A stretch of 64,000 nt of DNA, taken from the NCBI GenBank assembly GCA_963836015.1, contig CAWIIF010000002.1:186001-250000 (forward strand), written 5' to 3'. This document shows, in pieces, positions 32,755 to 41,742 of the stretch (positions are counted from its first letter, which is position 1; every line of letters starts with the position of its first letter). Position numbers and translations under genes: made by a program. The notes beneath the pieces were generated by a model. The model ran no database searches. It saw only the letters and a program-made list of their open reading frames with translations, and had not been told where the DNA came from. This DNA comes from CAWCDJ01 sp963836015 (GTDB lineage: Bacteria; Acidobacteriota; Terriglobia; Bryobacterales; Bryobacteraceae).

Positions 32755-35013
32755 CTAAAGCACCGGGTCGAGGCGCTCCAACACCCGGTCGGCGTCGGCA
32801 CGGGAGAAGACCAGGGGCGGCTTGATCTTGATCACGTTATGCAGCGGGCCGTCAGTGCTCAAGAGAATGCCGAGGTCTTTCATGCGATTCACCAGCTCGG
32901 CGGCCTCCCCGTCGGCGGGTTCTCGCGTCTCGCGGTCGCGCACCATTTCGAATCCGAGGAACAGGCCCTGGCCCCGCACATCGCCGATCAGCGGGTGGCG
33001 TTCGGCGAGGTTGCGCAACCCCTCCAGCAGGTAGTCTCCGGTGGCGCGGGCGTTCTCCTGCAATCCCTCGTCGCGGATGACGTCGAGCACCGCCAGCCCG
33101 ACCGCACAGGAAACCGGGTTGCCTCCGAAAGTGTTGAAGTACTCCATGCCGTTGGCGAACGACGCCGCGATTTCGGGCGTGGTGACCACCGCGCCCATGG
33201 GGTGGCCGTTGCCGATGGGCTTGCCGAGCGTCACGATATCCGGCACCACGCCCTGAGTCTGAAACATCCAGAAATGCGTGCCGGCGCGCCCGAAGCCGGT
33301 CTGGACCTCGTCGGCCACGCACACTCCGCCGGCCTGCCGCACCGCTGCAAACGCCTCCCGCAGATATCCTTCGGGCAGGATCACCTGGCCCGCGCAGCTC
33401 AGGGCCGATTCGCAGAAGAAGGCCGCGGGCGGCTCTCCGCGGCGCGCCGCTTCCGCCACAAAGGCGGCGTACCGCGGGCCGGACTCCGGCTCGTGATACC
33501 GCCCGCGGTAGCGATCGGGCATCGGGACCACCTGCACGTGCGGCGGACACCCGCGTCCGCCCGGGCCGTCGAACTTGTACGGGCTGATCTCGATCAGCGC
33601 GTTGGTGTTGCCGTGGTACGCCGTTTCCACCACGATTACGCCGCTGCGGCCCGTGTGCGCGCGCGCCAGTCGCAGCGCCAGTTCGTTGGCCTCGCTGCCG
33701 CTGCAGACCAGGTACACGACGCGCAGCGGGTCGGGCAGCGTGGCCGTGAGGCGTTCGATATAGTCCACGAGCTGATGGTCGAGATAGCGCGTATTGGTGT
33801 TGAGCAGGCGCATCTGCCGGGCGGCCGCCTCGACGACTCGCGGGTGGCTGTGGCCCACATGCGCGACATTGTTGACGCAGTCGAGGTACGCGCGTCCGGC
33901 CGAATCGTAAAGGTGCTGCCGCCAGCCGCGGATGATGTGCAGCGGCTCGCGGTAGGAGATGCTGAGCGAAGGTCCGAGGCTGCGGCGGCGAGCCTCCAGC
34001 AGGTCACCGGGCACTCGGGATGCGGCGGTTCCGCAGGCGCGCCGCAGCACTTCGTCCGGCCACCCCGCGGGCAGCGCAGCCAGTTTTTCGAGCAGCGCCC
34101 AGGCGGGGCGGTTGGAAATATTGAGGTAGTCGTTGTGGGGCGCTTCCGCGGTCTGCCAGGCGCAGTAGCACACGCTCATGGCGAGCCGTACGCAGGCCAG
34201 CGTATAAAGGGCGTCGATCTCGGGCTCGCTCAACGGGCGGACAGACTGGTACCCGGCGGCCACCTGCGCCGCCGCGGCGATCGGGTCCTGCTTGCCGAGC
34301 ATGATGTAAGCCAGGGCCACCGCCAGGTTGGCCGCGGTGGCGGAATAGACCATGTCGCCGAAATCGAGCACGCTGACGACGCGCGCTCCAGCGGCATCCA
34401 CAAGGACGTTGTAATCGTTGGCGTCGCCATGGATCACGCTCGAAGGCAGGCGCGACCAGTCGAGGCGTTCCCATGCCTCGAAGACCGGCTCGACCAGCGC
34501 GCGCTGGGCCGGGCTGAGGAGGTGCACGTGCGGCCGCGCCATATCGGCACGGCGGATGTCCCAATGAAATTCGCGATGGGCGGCCGGATGGTCGAAGCCG
34601 GCCAGCGCCGCGTCCATGGAGGCCAGCGCGCGGCCGAGCGATGCCAGCAATTCCTCACGGTGCGGCTGGACTTCGGCGAGACAGACGCCGTCGATCCAGG
34701 TCAAGAGCCGGACGAAGTTCCCACCGCGCTTCGTGATTTGTTCGCCCTGCCGCGAGGCAATGAGCCGGGGCCATACGAGTCCCGCGGCGGCGGTCCGCAG
34801 CGTGGAAATGGCTTCGTTTTGCATCTCCAGGATCGCGCTCGTCTCCTCGGAATTGGCGATCTTGAGGACGAATCCCGAGCCGGCTCCATCGCGCAGCAAA
34901 AAGTTGGCATCCCGTTCGCTGGGAAGGATTTCGGCGCGAGCCTGAAGGCCATAAACCTCGCGTGCGATATCCTCGGCCGCGGAGAGGGAAACCTTCGGTG
35001 CAGTGCGGACCAT
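32755..35013 (-). CDS. APH/choline-kinase-like phosphotransferase fused to class III aminotransferase
   Basis: The 752-residue protein joins two enzymes. Residues about 10-310 form an aminoglycoside-phosphotransferase/choline-kinase-like domain with 'VIHGDANDYNVLV' (catalytic Asp and Asn) and 'VSVLDFGDM' (metal-binding Asp). Residues about 325-750 are a class III PLP aminotransferase with 'DEVQTGFGRAG' and the PLP Lys at about 598 in 'VTLGKPIGNGHPMG'. Related fusions, often with a peptidase domain between, are annotated near ethanolamine-phosphate phospho-lyase and 4-aminobutyrate transaminase. This one lacks the middle peptidase. It probably phosphorylates and then transaminates or eliminates an amino-alcohol-type compound, but the substrate is not known. 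Confidence 0.85.
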   Translation of the reverse strand: MVRTAPKVSLSAAEDIAREVYGLQARAEILPSERDANFLLRDGAGSGFVLKIANSEETSAILEMQNEAISTLRTAAAGLVWPRLIASRQGEQITKRGGNFVRLLTWIDGVCLAEVQPHREELLASLGRALASMDAALAGFDHPAAHREFHWDIRRADMARPHVHLLSPAQRALVEPVFEAWERLDWSRLPSSVIHGDANDYNVLVDAAGARVVSVLDFGDMVYSATAANLAVALAYIMLGKQDPIAAAAQVAAGYQSVRPLSEPEIDALYTLACVRLAMSVCYCAWQTAEAPHNDYLNISNRPAWALLEKLAALPAGWPDEVLRRACGTAASRVPGDLLEARRRSLGPSLSISYREPLHIIRGWRQHLYDSAGRAYLDCVNNVAHVGHSHPRVVEAAARQMRLLNTNTRYLDHQLVDYIERLTATLPDPLRVVYLVCSGSEANELALRLARAHTGRSGVIVVETAYHGNTNALIEISPYKFDGPGGRGCPPHVQVVPMPDRYRGRYHEPESGPRYAAFVAEAARRGEPPAAFFCESALSCAGQVILPEGYLREAFAAVRQAGGVCVADEVQTGFGRAGTHFWMFQTQGVVPDIVTLGKPIGNGHPMGAVVTTPEIAASFANGMEYFNTFGGNPVSCAVGLAVLDVIRDEGLQENARATGDYLLEGLRNLAERHPLIGDVRGQGLFLGFEMVRDRETREPADGEAAELVNRMKDLGILLSTDGPLHNVIKIKPPLVFSRADADRVLERLDPVL

Positions 35014-35032
35014 GAAGGCCAGCTTACCGCGG

Positions 35033-35572
35033 TTAGTCCTTCCGTTCCGGCTTGTCCGGCGACTTCCGCTGGAGCTTGGGGACCCCGAAGTGGCCGCTGA
35101 GATCGGCCAGGGAATCGAGATCCACCGGACCGGCGATATTCACCACCGTAAACTCGCGGGGCTCGGCCACCAGAATGGCCACGCCCGTGATCTTCTTGTT
35201 GTCCTGGTAGCGGACGTAGACCTCGGAGGTCTCCCCGTCTGCCTCACCCTTGTAGCCGAGAATGCGCGACCACTCGGGGGCGTGCAACTGGTTGCGGACG
35301 CCATCGAGGTCGGCCTGTGTCCAGACGCCGTCCTTATTGAATTCGAAGCTGCGGATGTAAATGCCTTCCAGTCCGGCGATCAGCTTCCTGACTTTGGCTT
35401 CGTCGGCGTCCTTGTCGTCGAGGAACTTGGCGGCGAACTGCAGGGTGGGCCCGTTCAGCGACAGGTCCACTTTGTCGGAGGCCTTGGCGGCCAATTGGTC
35501 GAGATTGAATTTCAACTGCTGCGCGGCCAATGGCAGGCCGAGCGCCAGCAGCAGGGTTACTGTTCGTTTCAC
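35033..35572 (-). CDS. secreted DUF4252-like protein, last gene of sigma-factor operon
   Basis: About 179 residues from the GTG at 35572, which overlaps the stop of the gene before (GTGA). A signal peptide ('TVTLLLALGLPLAAQQ') is followed by an acidic, mixed alpha/beta domain: 'LDQLAAKASDKVDLSLNG', 'KVRKLIAGLEGIYIRSFEF' and 'EVYVRYQDNKKITGVAILVAEPREFTVVNIAG'. This resembles the DUF4252 family, often found in sigma/anti-sigma operons. The tail is Lys/Pro/Glu-rich. Longer upstream reading in the same frame belongs to a shadow of the previous gene. Function is unknown; an envelope stress output is reasonable from context. Confidence 0.8.
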   Translation of the reverse strand: MKRTVTLLLALGLPLAAQQLKFNLDQLAAKASDKVDLSLNGPTLQFAAKFLDDKDADEAKVRKLIAGLEGIYIRSFEFNKDGVWTQADLDGVRNQLHAPEWSRILGYKGEADGETSEVYVRYQDNKKITGVAILVAEPREFTVVNIAGPVDLDSLADLSGHFGVPKLQRKSPDKPERKD

Positions 35573-35847
35573 GGTCTCACCTGTTTGATCTGGGCCTGAA
35601 TCCGGTTCAAACTGCCCGCGGTGATGCGCATCGCTTCCATCACGCGCTGCTTGGCCGCGCGGCCCTGGTACTCGCGATAGACGGCCCCTCCGCCAACCAT
35701 CACAACGATCGCCGCCGCGGCGGGCAGCCATCGCGGCATCGCGAGAACGCTCCGCCGGCGAGCGGCGGCGCGAACCCGGGCGGGGAACTCCGGGGAAGGT
35801 TCTTTCCGCTCCAGCGCCTGTCTCAGTTCCTGTTCCAGCCAGTCCAT
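35569..35847 (-). CDS. small single-pass membrane protein, putative anti-sigma factor
   Basis: This 92-residue protein has a charged cytosolic N-terminus (about 1-35), one transmembrane segment at about 40-57 ('LPAAAAIVVMVGGGAVY'), and a basic helical C-terminus. Its start overlaps the stop of the ECF sigma gene (TGATG), and it is followed by the secreted DUF4252-like protein with a GTGA overlap. Position and topology match an anti-sigma factor, but the zinc-binding His-X3-Cys-X2-Cys motif of the ZAS family is absent, so the role is inferred from context. Confidence 0.75.
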   Translation of the reverse strand: MDWLEQELRQALERKEPSPEFPARVRAAARRRSVLAMPRWLPAAAAIVVMVGGGAVYREYQGRAAKQRVMEAMRITAGSLNRIQAQIKQVRP

Positions 35848-36368
35848 CAGACTTCTCCCAAGCCGCGCCGCTCCAGCTTTTCGCGAAGCAGCGCCAGCGA
35901 ACGTTGCAAGTGACTCTTTACCGTTCCTACCGGCATTTCCAGCACGGCCGCGATCTCGGTGGGGTCCAGGTCTTCCTGGTACCGCAAAATCATCACGCTG
36001 CGCGGAGTTTCGGGCAGCGCGGCCACCAGGCGCCGCAGCATTTCGCCGAGGAGCGGGTCGCCCGCCGGCGGAGGCGTCGAAGGCTCGGCCACCTGGTCGA
36101 GCGCCACCTGCGGACGGCGTTTGCGCCGCCGCGCGGCATCGATCGATCTCTGCACCGCCACTTTCTTCAGCCAGAACACCGCATGCTCTCCGGATTGAAT
36201 CGTCGCCATGTGACGGTGCAGCGCCAGGAAAACCTCCTGGGCGACTTCCTCGGCGAGGTCGCGATCGTGCAGGAAGTGATAACAGAAGCTGAACACCATC
36301 GACTGGTGCTGCCGCACCAGCGAGTCGAAATCACAACCCGTTCGTTCCTCGCTCTGGAGACCCGTCAC
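35847..36368 (-). CDS. ECF-type RNA polymerase sigma factor
   Basis: This 173-residue sigma-70-family factor has region 2 ('MVFSFCYHFLHDRDLAEEVAQEVFLALHRH') with the core-binding and -10 recognition helices, a linker, and region 4 ('LPETPRSVMILRYQEDLDPTEIAAVLEMPVGTVKSHLQRSLALLREKL') with a helix-turn-helix for the -35 element. Region 3 is missing, as in ECF factors. The start is a GTG whose bases overlap the stop of the upstream gene. The anti-sigma-like and DUF4252-like genes follow with one- and four-base overlaps, so the four genes form one coupled operon. Confidence 0.93.
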   Translation of the reverse strand: MTGLQSEERTGCDFDSLVRQHQSMVFSFCYHFLHDRDLAEEVAQEVFLALHRHMATIQSGEHAVFWLKKVAVQRSIDAARRRKRRPQVALDQVAEPSTPPPAGDPLLGEMLRRLVAALPETPRSVMILRYQEDLDPTEIAAVLEMPVGTVKSHLQRSLALLREKLERRGLGEV

Positions 36369-37195
36369 TTCTCTTCCGTTGCGTACGCCACGCTGCTGTT
36401 CACGACAGTGTGCCGGAAATCGGTGTTCACCATGGAAACTGAAATGGTCCGCTTATAGAAGAATACCGCCCGCACGTCGAACTCTCCGCCATAGCTCACC
36501 GGGAACCACAGGCCGTCAGCGAACTTCTGATACGTCACCGAAAATCCCAGGCCTTTCAAGTTGGTGCCGAGCAGGGTCTTCACCACCAGGGGCAGGCCGC
36601 GCGCCATCTTGGTCGTCACGAGCACCGGCTGGTACTCGGCGGCGTCGATCAGGGCCTCGCCCTTCCACACGGAATCGTCGAAATCCTGGTGCGGCTTGGG
36701 TTCGAAGGAGACGCGGAAAACCGGCTTGCCGTGGAATTCCGCGCTCCCCACCAGCTTAAAGTGGTACTTCAACTGCTCGTGGTAAGTGAGTGGAAATAAA
36801 CTGTGATCCACTCCATCTTTAGAGGCGTGATCGTCGGTCATGTCCTTGGACATGCTATCGAGAATCTGGCCGTCGATATCCGTGCCCTTGTATTCGTAGC
36901 CGGGCTTGTCGTAGCTGTGGTCCTGGCCTTTGCTCTCGTACTTGCCGTCGAATTTCACGAGCTTCTTTTCGACTCCCCGGAACTTGGGCGTGACCACGTA
37001 CTCGCGATGCTCCTCGCGCGCGATCCTGCCGTTGCCGCGGACCATGCGAAGAAGCTGCTTCTGGGTGTAAACCCAGTTCTGCCGCTCCTCGAGCGACCGG
37101 GCTTGATTGATCCCGACCCGCGACATGATCTGCTCGATATCCGGGGCCTGGGCCCACGCGCAACCCGTAAGCACTGCCGCCAGCAGGAACCTCAT
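36365..37195 (-). CDS. secreted LolA-fold-like protein, first gene of sigma-factor operon
   Basis: About 276 residues from the ATG at 37195, with a short signal peptide ('FLLAAVLTGCAWAQ'). The mature protein is beta-rich with charged repeats ('KKLVKFDGKYESKGQDHSYDKPG', 'FEPKPHQDFDDSVWKGEALIDAAEYQPVLVTTKMA') and a C-terminal 'DGLWFPVSYGGEFDVRAVFFYKR'. This pattern is that of outer-membrane lipoprotein-sorting/LolA-like folds seen in many Acidobacteriota secreted proteins. Its end overlaps the start of the ECF sigma gene. I infer a periplasmic sensor or target in the same envelope regulon. An earlier in-frame start at 37219 is less likely. Confidence 0.75.
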   Translation of the reverse strand: MRFLLAAVLTGCAWAQAPDIEQIMSRVGINQARSLEERQNWVYTQKQLLRMVRGNGRIAREEHREYVVTPKFRGVEKKLVKFDGKYESKGQDHSYDKPGYEYKGTDIDGQILDSMSKDMTDDHASKDGVDHSLFPLTYHEQLKYHFKLVGSAEFHGKPVFRVSFEPKPHQDFDDSVWKGEALIDAAEYQPVLVTTKMARGLPLVVKTLLGTNLKGLGFSVTYQKFADGLWFPVSYGGEFDVRAVFFYKRTISVSMVNTDFRHTVVNSSVAYATEEK

Positions 37196-37272
37196 CACGA
37201 CCTCCGCTCTAATGCTCAATACGCCCGGGAGCGTCGAGGAGACGCAGAATTGTCGCGCTATGATTTCAGGTA

Positions 37273-39633
37273 ATGCGCAAACTTCTTTTCCCCCTTGGCT
37301 TGACCCTGTTTCTGCTCCAGGCCCAGACCGGCGGGCGGTTCGCTTTGACGATCGACAACATCATGCGCGGGCCGGGCCTGGTGGGCTACGAACCGTCGCA
37401 GGTCCGCTGGTCGGGCGACAGCCGGGAGATCTACTTTCAGTGGAAGCAGTACACCCGGAAGGAGACCGACCCCATGGACACCTGGGTGGTCAACCGGGAT
37501 GGCTCTGGGCTGCGCAAGCTCTCCGATGAGGAGGCACGGCTGGCGCCGCCCGCATCCGGCGATACCAGTAAGGATCACCGCCTGACGGTCTACGCCCACG
37601 GAGGTGACCTGTTCGTCTACAACCAGACTACCGGGAAGACGGAGCAGATCACCCGGACGACCGATGCCGAGGGCAATCCCCGGTTCCTTCCGGACGGCAA
37701 GCGCATCGCGTTCACCCGGGGCGAGAATCTCTACGTGATGTCGCTCGACGGGGGATCGCTGGTGCAGATGACCGATATCCGCACGCCGGGCGCGCCGGCC
37801 GTGGCAGGCGCGGGCGGAGGCGGGCGGGGATTCGGCGGCCGGGGCGGCACGCCTCCACCCGCGGCCGCCGCGGCCGGCGAGCCTCCCAAAGGCACGCCCA
37901 GCCAGGAGTACCTCAAGAAGGAACAGAAGGACCTGCTCGAGATCGTCCGCGAGCGAACCACCCTGCGCGAGGAGGAAGAGGCGCGCCGGAAGAAGGAAAA
38001 TCCGCGGAAGCCGTTCACCCTGCAGGCGCGCCAAAACATAGCCGGCCTCGAGCTCTCGCCCGACGAGAAGTACGTGATCGCCACCGTGATCGATGCCGGC
38101 AACGCCAAGAACACGGTGGTCCCCAATTACATTACCGAGTCGGCATATACGGAGGACATCCCGGGCCGTTCGAACGTCGGCGACACGCAGTCGAAAGTGC
38201 GGCTGGCGATCTTCGACGCGGTTACCGGCGAAGTGAAGTGGGTGGACGCCGGCCAGAAGGATCGGGAGGTGCGGCTTTCGCAGCCGGTCTGGAGCGAAGA
38301 CGGCGCCAGGGCGGTGCTGCAGGCGCGGGCCGCCGATAACAAGGATCGCTGGATCCTGGCGCTCGACCCGGCGACCGGGAAGACTCGCGTGCTGGCAACC
38401 GACCACGACAACGCCTGGGTGGGCGGCCCCGGCGCCAACACGCTCGGCTGGATGAAGAACGGCCGCGAAGTCTACTTCCAGTCCGAGCGCACCGGCTACT
38501 CCCACTTGTATGCGGTGCCGTTCGAGGGCGGCGAGCCGCGCCCGCTGACCTCGGGAAACTGGGAGGTTCTGAATGTGCGGCAATCGCGCGACAAATCGCG
38601 GTTTTTCCTCACCGCCACCAAGGACAGCCTCTACGAGCAGCACCTCTATGAAATGCCGGGCGAAGGCGGTCCGCTGACGCGCATTACCGCGGCTCCCGGA
38701 AAGCACGCCGCGGTGGTCTCGCCCGACGACCGCTGGATTGCCGACGTGTACTCATATACCAACAAGCCGCCGGAGCTCTACACCCAGGAAAACCGTCCGC
38801 ACGCCGACGCGAAGAAGCTGACCGACTCCCCGGCTCCGGAATTCTGGCAGTATCCGTGGAAGGACGTGCCGATCGTCACCTTCACCGCTCGCGACGGCGT
38901 GCAGGTTCCGGCACGGCTCTTCAAGCCCGCGAATTTCCAGAAGGGAGGCCCCGGCGTGGTCTTCGTGCACGGCTCCGGGTATCTGCAGAACGTGGACCGG
39001 AAGTGGTCCACCTACTATCACGAGTACATGTTCGACCATATCCTGATGGATCGCGGATTCCTGGTGATCGATGTCGACTACCGCGGTTCGGCGGGCCACG
39101 GCCGCGACTGGCGCACCGCCATCTACGAGCACATGGGCGGAAAAGACCTCGACGACATCGTGGATGCGGCGAAGTACATTGCGGCCGACCAGGGCGTGGA
39201 CCCGAAGAAAATCGGCCTTTACGGCGGGAGCTACGGAGGCTTCATCACGCTGATGGCGATGTTCACGCAGCCCGACGTCTTTGCCGCCGGGGCAGCACTG
39301 CGCCCGGTGTCGGACTGGGCGCTCTACAACCACGGCTACACATCGGACATTCTGAACGTGCCGCAGGGCGACCCGGAGGCCTACAAGCAATCGTCGCCGA
39401 TCTATTTCGCGGGCGGACTGAAAGGCGCGCTGCTGATCTGCCACGGCATGGTGGATACGAACGTCGAGTTCCAGGATACGGTGCGGCTGGTGCAGCGCCT
39501 GATCGAATTGCGCAAGCCGAACTGGGATCTGGCGGTGTATCCGGTGGAAAATCACGGCTTCGTGCAACCCACCAGTTGGGCTGACGAGTACAAGCGCATT
39601 CTCGCATTGTTCGAGAAAAACCTGAAGGGGTAG
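37273..39633 (+). CDS. S9-family prolyl oligopeptidase/dipeptidyl-peptidase-like, exported
   Basis: This 786-residue serine peptidase starts with a signal peptide ('LLFPLGLTLFLLQAQT'). An N-terminal beta-propeller (about 30-510, WD-like repeats such as 'RWSGDSREIYFQW' and 'GEPRPLTSGNWEVLNVRQS') contains a Gly/Ala-rich insertion near 180-210. The C-terminal alpha/beta-hydrolase domain carries the triad Ser653 (Gly-Gly-Ser-Tyr-Gly-Gly), Asp728 ('HGMVDTNV') and His761 ('ENHGF'). Such proteins cleave short peptides after Pro or Ala in the periplasm. It is divergent from the sigma-factor operon (about 77 bases) and convergent with a response regulator gene 9 bases away. Confidence 0.93.
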   Translation: MRKLLFPLGLTLFLLQAQTGGRFALTIDNIMRGPGLVGYEPSQVRWSGDSREIYFQWKQYTRKETDPMDTWVVNRDGSGLRKLSDEEARLAPPASGDTSKDHRLTVYAHGGDLFVYNQTTGKTEQITRTTDAEGNPRFLPDGKRIAFTRGENLYVMSLDGGSLVQMTDIRTPGAPAVAGAGGGGRGFGGRGGTPPPAAAAAGEPPKGTPSQEYLKKEQKDLLEIVRERTTLREEEEARRKKENPRKPFTLQARQNIAGLELSPDEKYVIATVIDAGNAKNTVVPNYITESAYTEDIPGRSNVGDTQSKVRLAIFDAVTGEVKWVDAGQKDREVRLSQPVWSEDGARAVLQARAADNKDRWILALDPATGKTRVLATDHDNAWVGGPGANTLGWMKNGREVYFQSERTGYSHLYAVPFEGGEPRPLTSGNWEVLNVRQSRDKSRFFLTATKDSLYEQHLYEMPGEGGPLTRITAAPGKHAAVVSPDDRWIADVYSYTNKPPELYTQENRPHADAKKLTDSPAPEFWQYPWKDVPIVTFTARDGVQVPARLFKPANFQKGGPGVVFVHGSGYLQNVDRKWSTYYHEYMFDHILMDRGFLVIDVDYRGSAGHGRDWRTAIYEHMGGKDLDDIVDAAKYIAADQGVDPKKIGLYGGSYGGFITLMAMFTQPDVFAAGAALRPVSDWALYNHGYTSDILNVPQGDPEAYKQSSPIYFAGGLKGALLICHGMVDTNVEFQDTVRLVQRLIELRKPNWDLAVYPVENHGFVQPTSWADEYKRILALFEKNLKG

Positions 39634-39642
39634 GGAACCGGA

Positions 39643-40293
39643 TCAGGGCCGCACGATATTCTTGCGCACTGCGTAAAGGACGATTTCGGCGGTGTTGTGG
39701 ACATTGAGTTTCTGCATGAGGTTCGTGCGGTGAGACTCGACGGTGTAGGGGCTCAGGTTGAGAAGCGCCGCGACTTCCTTGTTGGTTTTGCCCTCGGCGA
39801 GAAGCTGCAGCACCTCCTTTTCACGTTCGGTGAGAAGATCGTAAGAATCCTGCACCTTGTGTTTCTTCATGGTCTGCAGGTATTCGTCGAGCAAGGTCGC
39901 GGCGATCACCGGGCTGAAGAATGGACGCCCCTGGGCCACCGCACGCACCGCGGGAAGGACGTCGCCTTCTGCCGAATCTTTCAGCAGATACCCCTTGGCT
40001 CCGACGTTCAGAGCGCGCAGGATATAGCTCTCGTCGGCATGCATACTGAGGATGATCACTCCGATTTCCGGATTGCGGCCGATGATCTGCGACGCCGCGT
40101 CGATTCCGTTCAGCTGTGGCATCGCGATATCCATAAGGACGATATTGGGGTGCAGCTCTTCCGCCAGGCGCACAGCTTCGCGGCCGTCGGCCGCCTCTCC
40201 GACCACGGATACCTCGCCGGATTTTTCCAGCAAGGCGCGGAGGCCTTGCCGGACGATCCCGTGATCATCCGCGATCAACACCCGAAAGTTCAT
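39643..40293 (-). CDS. NarL/LuxR-type response regulator
   Basis: The 216-residue protein begins 'MNFRVLIADDHGIVRQGL' at the ATG at 40293. It has a receiver domain with the acidic pocket (Asp-Asp near residue 9-10), the phosphoacceptor Asp in 'PNIVLMDIAMPQLNG' and Lys in 'AKGYLLKDS'. A LuxR helix-turn-helix follows ('LTEREKEVLQLLAEGKTNKEVAALLNLSPYTVESHRTNLMQKL'). Its first 29 bases lie inside the end of the sensor kinase gene, so the two are translationally coupled and form a two-component pair. The regulated genes are not known. Confidence 0.93.
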   Translation of the reverse strand: MNFRVLIADDHGIVRQGLRALLEKSGEVSVVGEAADGREAVRLAEELHPNIVLMDIAMPQLNGIDAASQIIGRNPEIGVIILSMHADESYILRALNVGAKGYLLKDSAEGDVLPAVRAVAQGRPFFSPVIAATLLDEYLQTMKKHKVQDSYDLLTEREKEVLQLLAEGKTNKEVAALLNLSPYTVESHRTNLMQKLNVHNTAEIVLYAVRKNIVRP

Positions 40294-41638
40294 TCTGCTT
40301 CTCCGGAACTGGAATTTGAATTCGAATGCGCGTACCGGGGCCCGGCCGAGAGCGGATCTCCAGAGTTCCATGGAGCTCGCGCACCCGTTCTTCCATCCCG
40401 AGCAGCCCCAACCCGGGCAATCTCGTGTGGCGCCGCTCGAAACCGACGCCATCATCCTCGATCACCGCAGTGACTTTCCTGTCGATGCGCTCGATGGCGA
40501 CCCGGATGTTGGAGGCGTGGGCGTGGCGCCCGGCATTGGTGAGGGCCTCCTGCACAATCCGGTAAACGCAGGTACGCACTTCGTCGGAGAGCGTGTCCAC
40601 ATCGCCCGAGATCGAGAGTTCGACGGGGACGTCGCTGCGTCTGGTAAATTGCTTCGCCTGCCAGCGGAGGGCCGGAGATAGCCCCAGGTCGTCCAACATC
40701 GAGGGGCGCAGCAGCATGGCCATATCGCGCACGGTCCGGAGGCTTTGTTCAGCGATACGCTTGGTTTCGAGCAGGCGCTGGTGGAATGCGGGATCCTCCC
40801 GGGCATGGGGGTTGTCCAGATTGCCCAGCTCCATGCGAAGGCCGGTCAACAACTGGCCCACCTCGTCGTGAAGCTCGCGGGAAATGGTCTTGCGCTCCTG
40901 CTCCTGCACTTTCACCAACTGGTGCGAGAGATCCCGGAGGTCCGCCTTCGCCTGTTCCGACTGGCGCTCGAGGCGGCGCATATGCCACACCGTGAGGCCC
41001 GCGATGAGGAGGGCGAGTGCCAGGGAACTGCCGGCCATCAGGGTTAGGAAGCGCCGGAACTGGTCCTCGGAAAGCCGGACCTTCTCCTGCTGGAGCGCCA
41101 AATCCCGGGCATTGAGCTTCTCGATGTCGGCGGCCATATCCAAGGCGGAATCCCGCTGCCGGAGCTGGAGTTTCAGGAGCCGCCATTGGATCAGACCGGA
41201 TGCGATGGGCTCCCAATCGAGAGCCTGGTCGAGGGGCCGCATGTAGGACTGCAATTCGCTGCGAAGCCCGGAAAGCGACGCGGACTCTCCGGACGTCAGC
41301 AAGGTCTCGAGCGTGTGCAGATGGCCGTCGGTGGAGGATTTGATCTCCGCAAACTGCGTGCCGTACTCGGGTGCATGCGACGGTGCGGGATCCAGCAGAA
41401 AGTCGCGCTTGAGGATGCCTGCGAGGTAGAGATCCGAGCGGATGCGCATCAAAGCGTCCGCGATCTTGTAGTGACGCTCGTAGGCTTCCGACAGTTGCTG
41501 GCGATTGCGGAAGGTCTCCCGGAGCGTGCCGATCGTGGAGGCGCTGATCAGCGCCAGCAGCAGCGCAAAACCGATACCGAGGGTGATCCAGGTGCGGCTC
41601 CAGGTCACTGGCCGAACAATCCTCCTGATTCCCAGCAT
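40265..41638 (-). CDS. NarL-type sensor histidine kinase (HisKA_3)
   Basis: About 457 residues from the ATG at 41638. An N-terminal transmembrane helix (about 12-32), a periplasmic CHASE3-like helical sensor (about 35-205) and a second transmembrane helix (about 210-230) are followed by a coiled region. The HisKA_3 dimerisation domain has the phosphoacceptor His in 'SRELHDEVGQLLTGLRMEL', and the ATPase domain ends the protein ('VIEDDGVGFERRHTRLPGLGLLGMEERVRELHG'). The gene overlaps its response regulator by 29 bases. It is divergent from the PDZ-protein gene, with about 104 bases between the two starts. Confidence 0.93.
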   Translation of the reverse strand: MLGIRRIVRPVTWSRTWITLGIGFALLLALISASTIGTLRETFRNRQQLSEAYERHYKIADALMRIRSDLYLAGILKRDFLLDPAPSHAPEYGTQFAEIKSSTDGHLHTLETLLTSGESASLSGLRSELQSYMRPLDQALDWEPIASGLIQWRLLKLQLRQRDSALDMAADIEKLNARDLALQQEKVRLSEDQFRRFLTLMAGSSLALALLIAGLTVWHMRRLERQSEQAKADLRDLSHQLVKVQEQERKTISRELHDEVGQLLTGLRMELGNLDNPHAREDPAFHQRLLETKRIAEQSLRTVRDMAMLLRPSMLDDLGLSPALRWQAKQFTRRSDVPVELSISGDVDTLSDEVRTCVYRIVQEALTNAGRHAHASNIRVAIERIDRKVTAVIEDDGVGFERRHTRLPGLGLLGMEERVRELHGTLEIRSRPGPGTRIRIQIPVPEKQNELSGVDRG

Positions 41639-41742
41639 AATCCGTTGGACGCGCGGAAGGCCGGCCGCAGCTCCGACTCGTCCCTTTTTGCTGCAAGACT
41701 CCGGCGCTCTCGGGATCGGCAGGCCGGGCATCTCCAGGTAGG

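Noticed and set aside
32032..35100. Plus-strand open frame of over 1000 codons
   Set aside because: It lies opposite the VWFA and kinase-aminotransferase genes and has shadow composition (Arg/Val/His/Gly-rich), with no domain.
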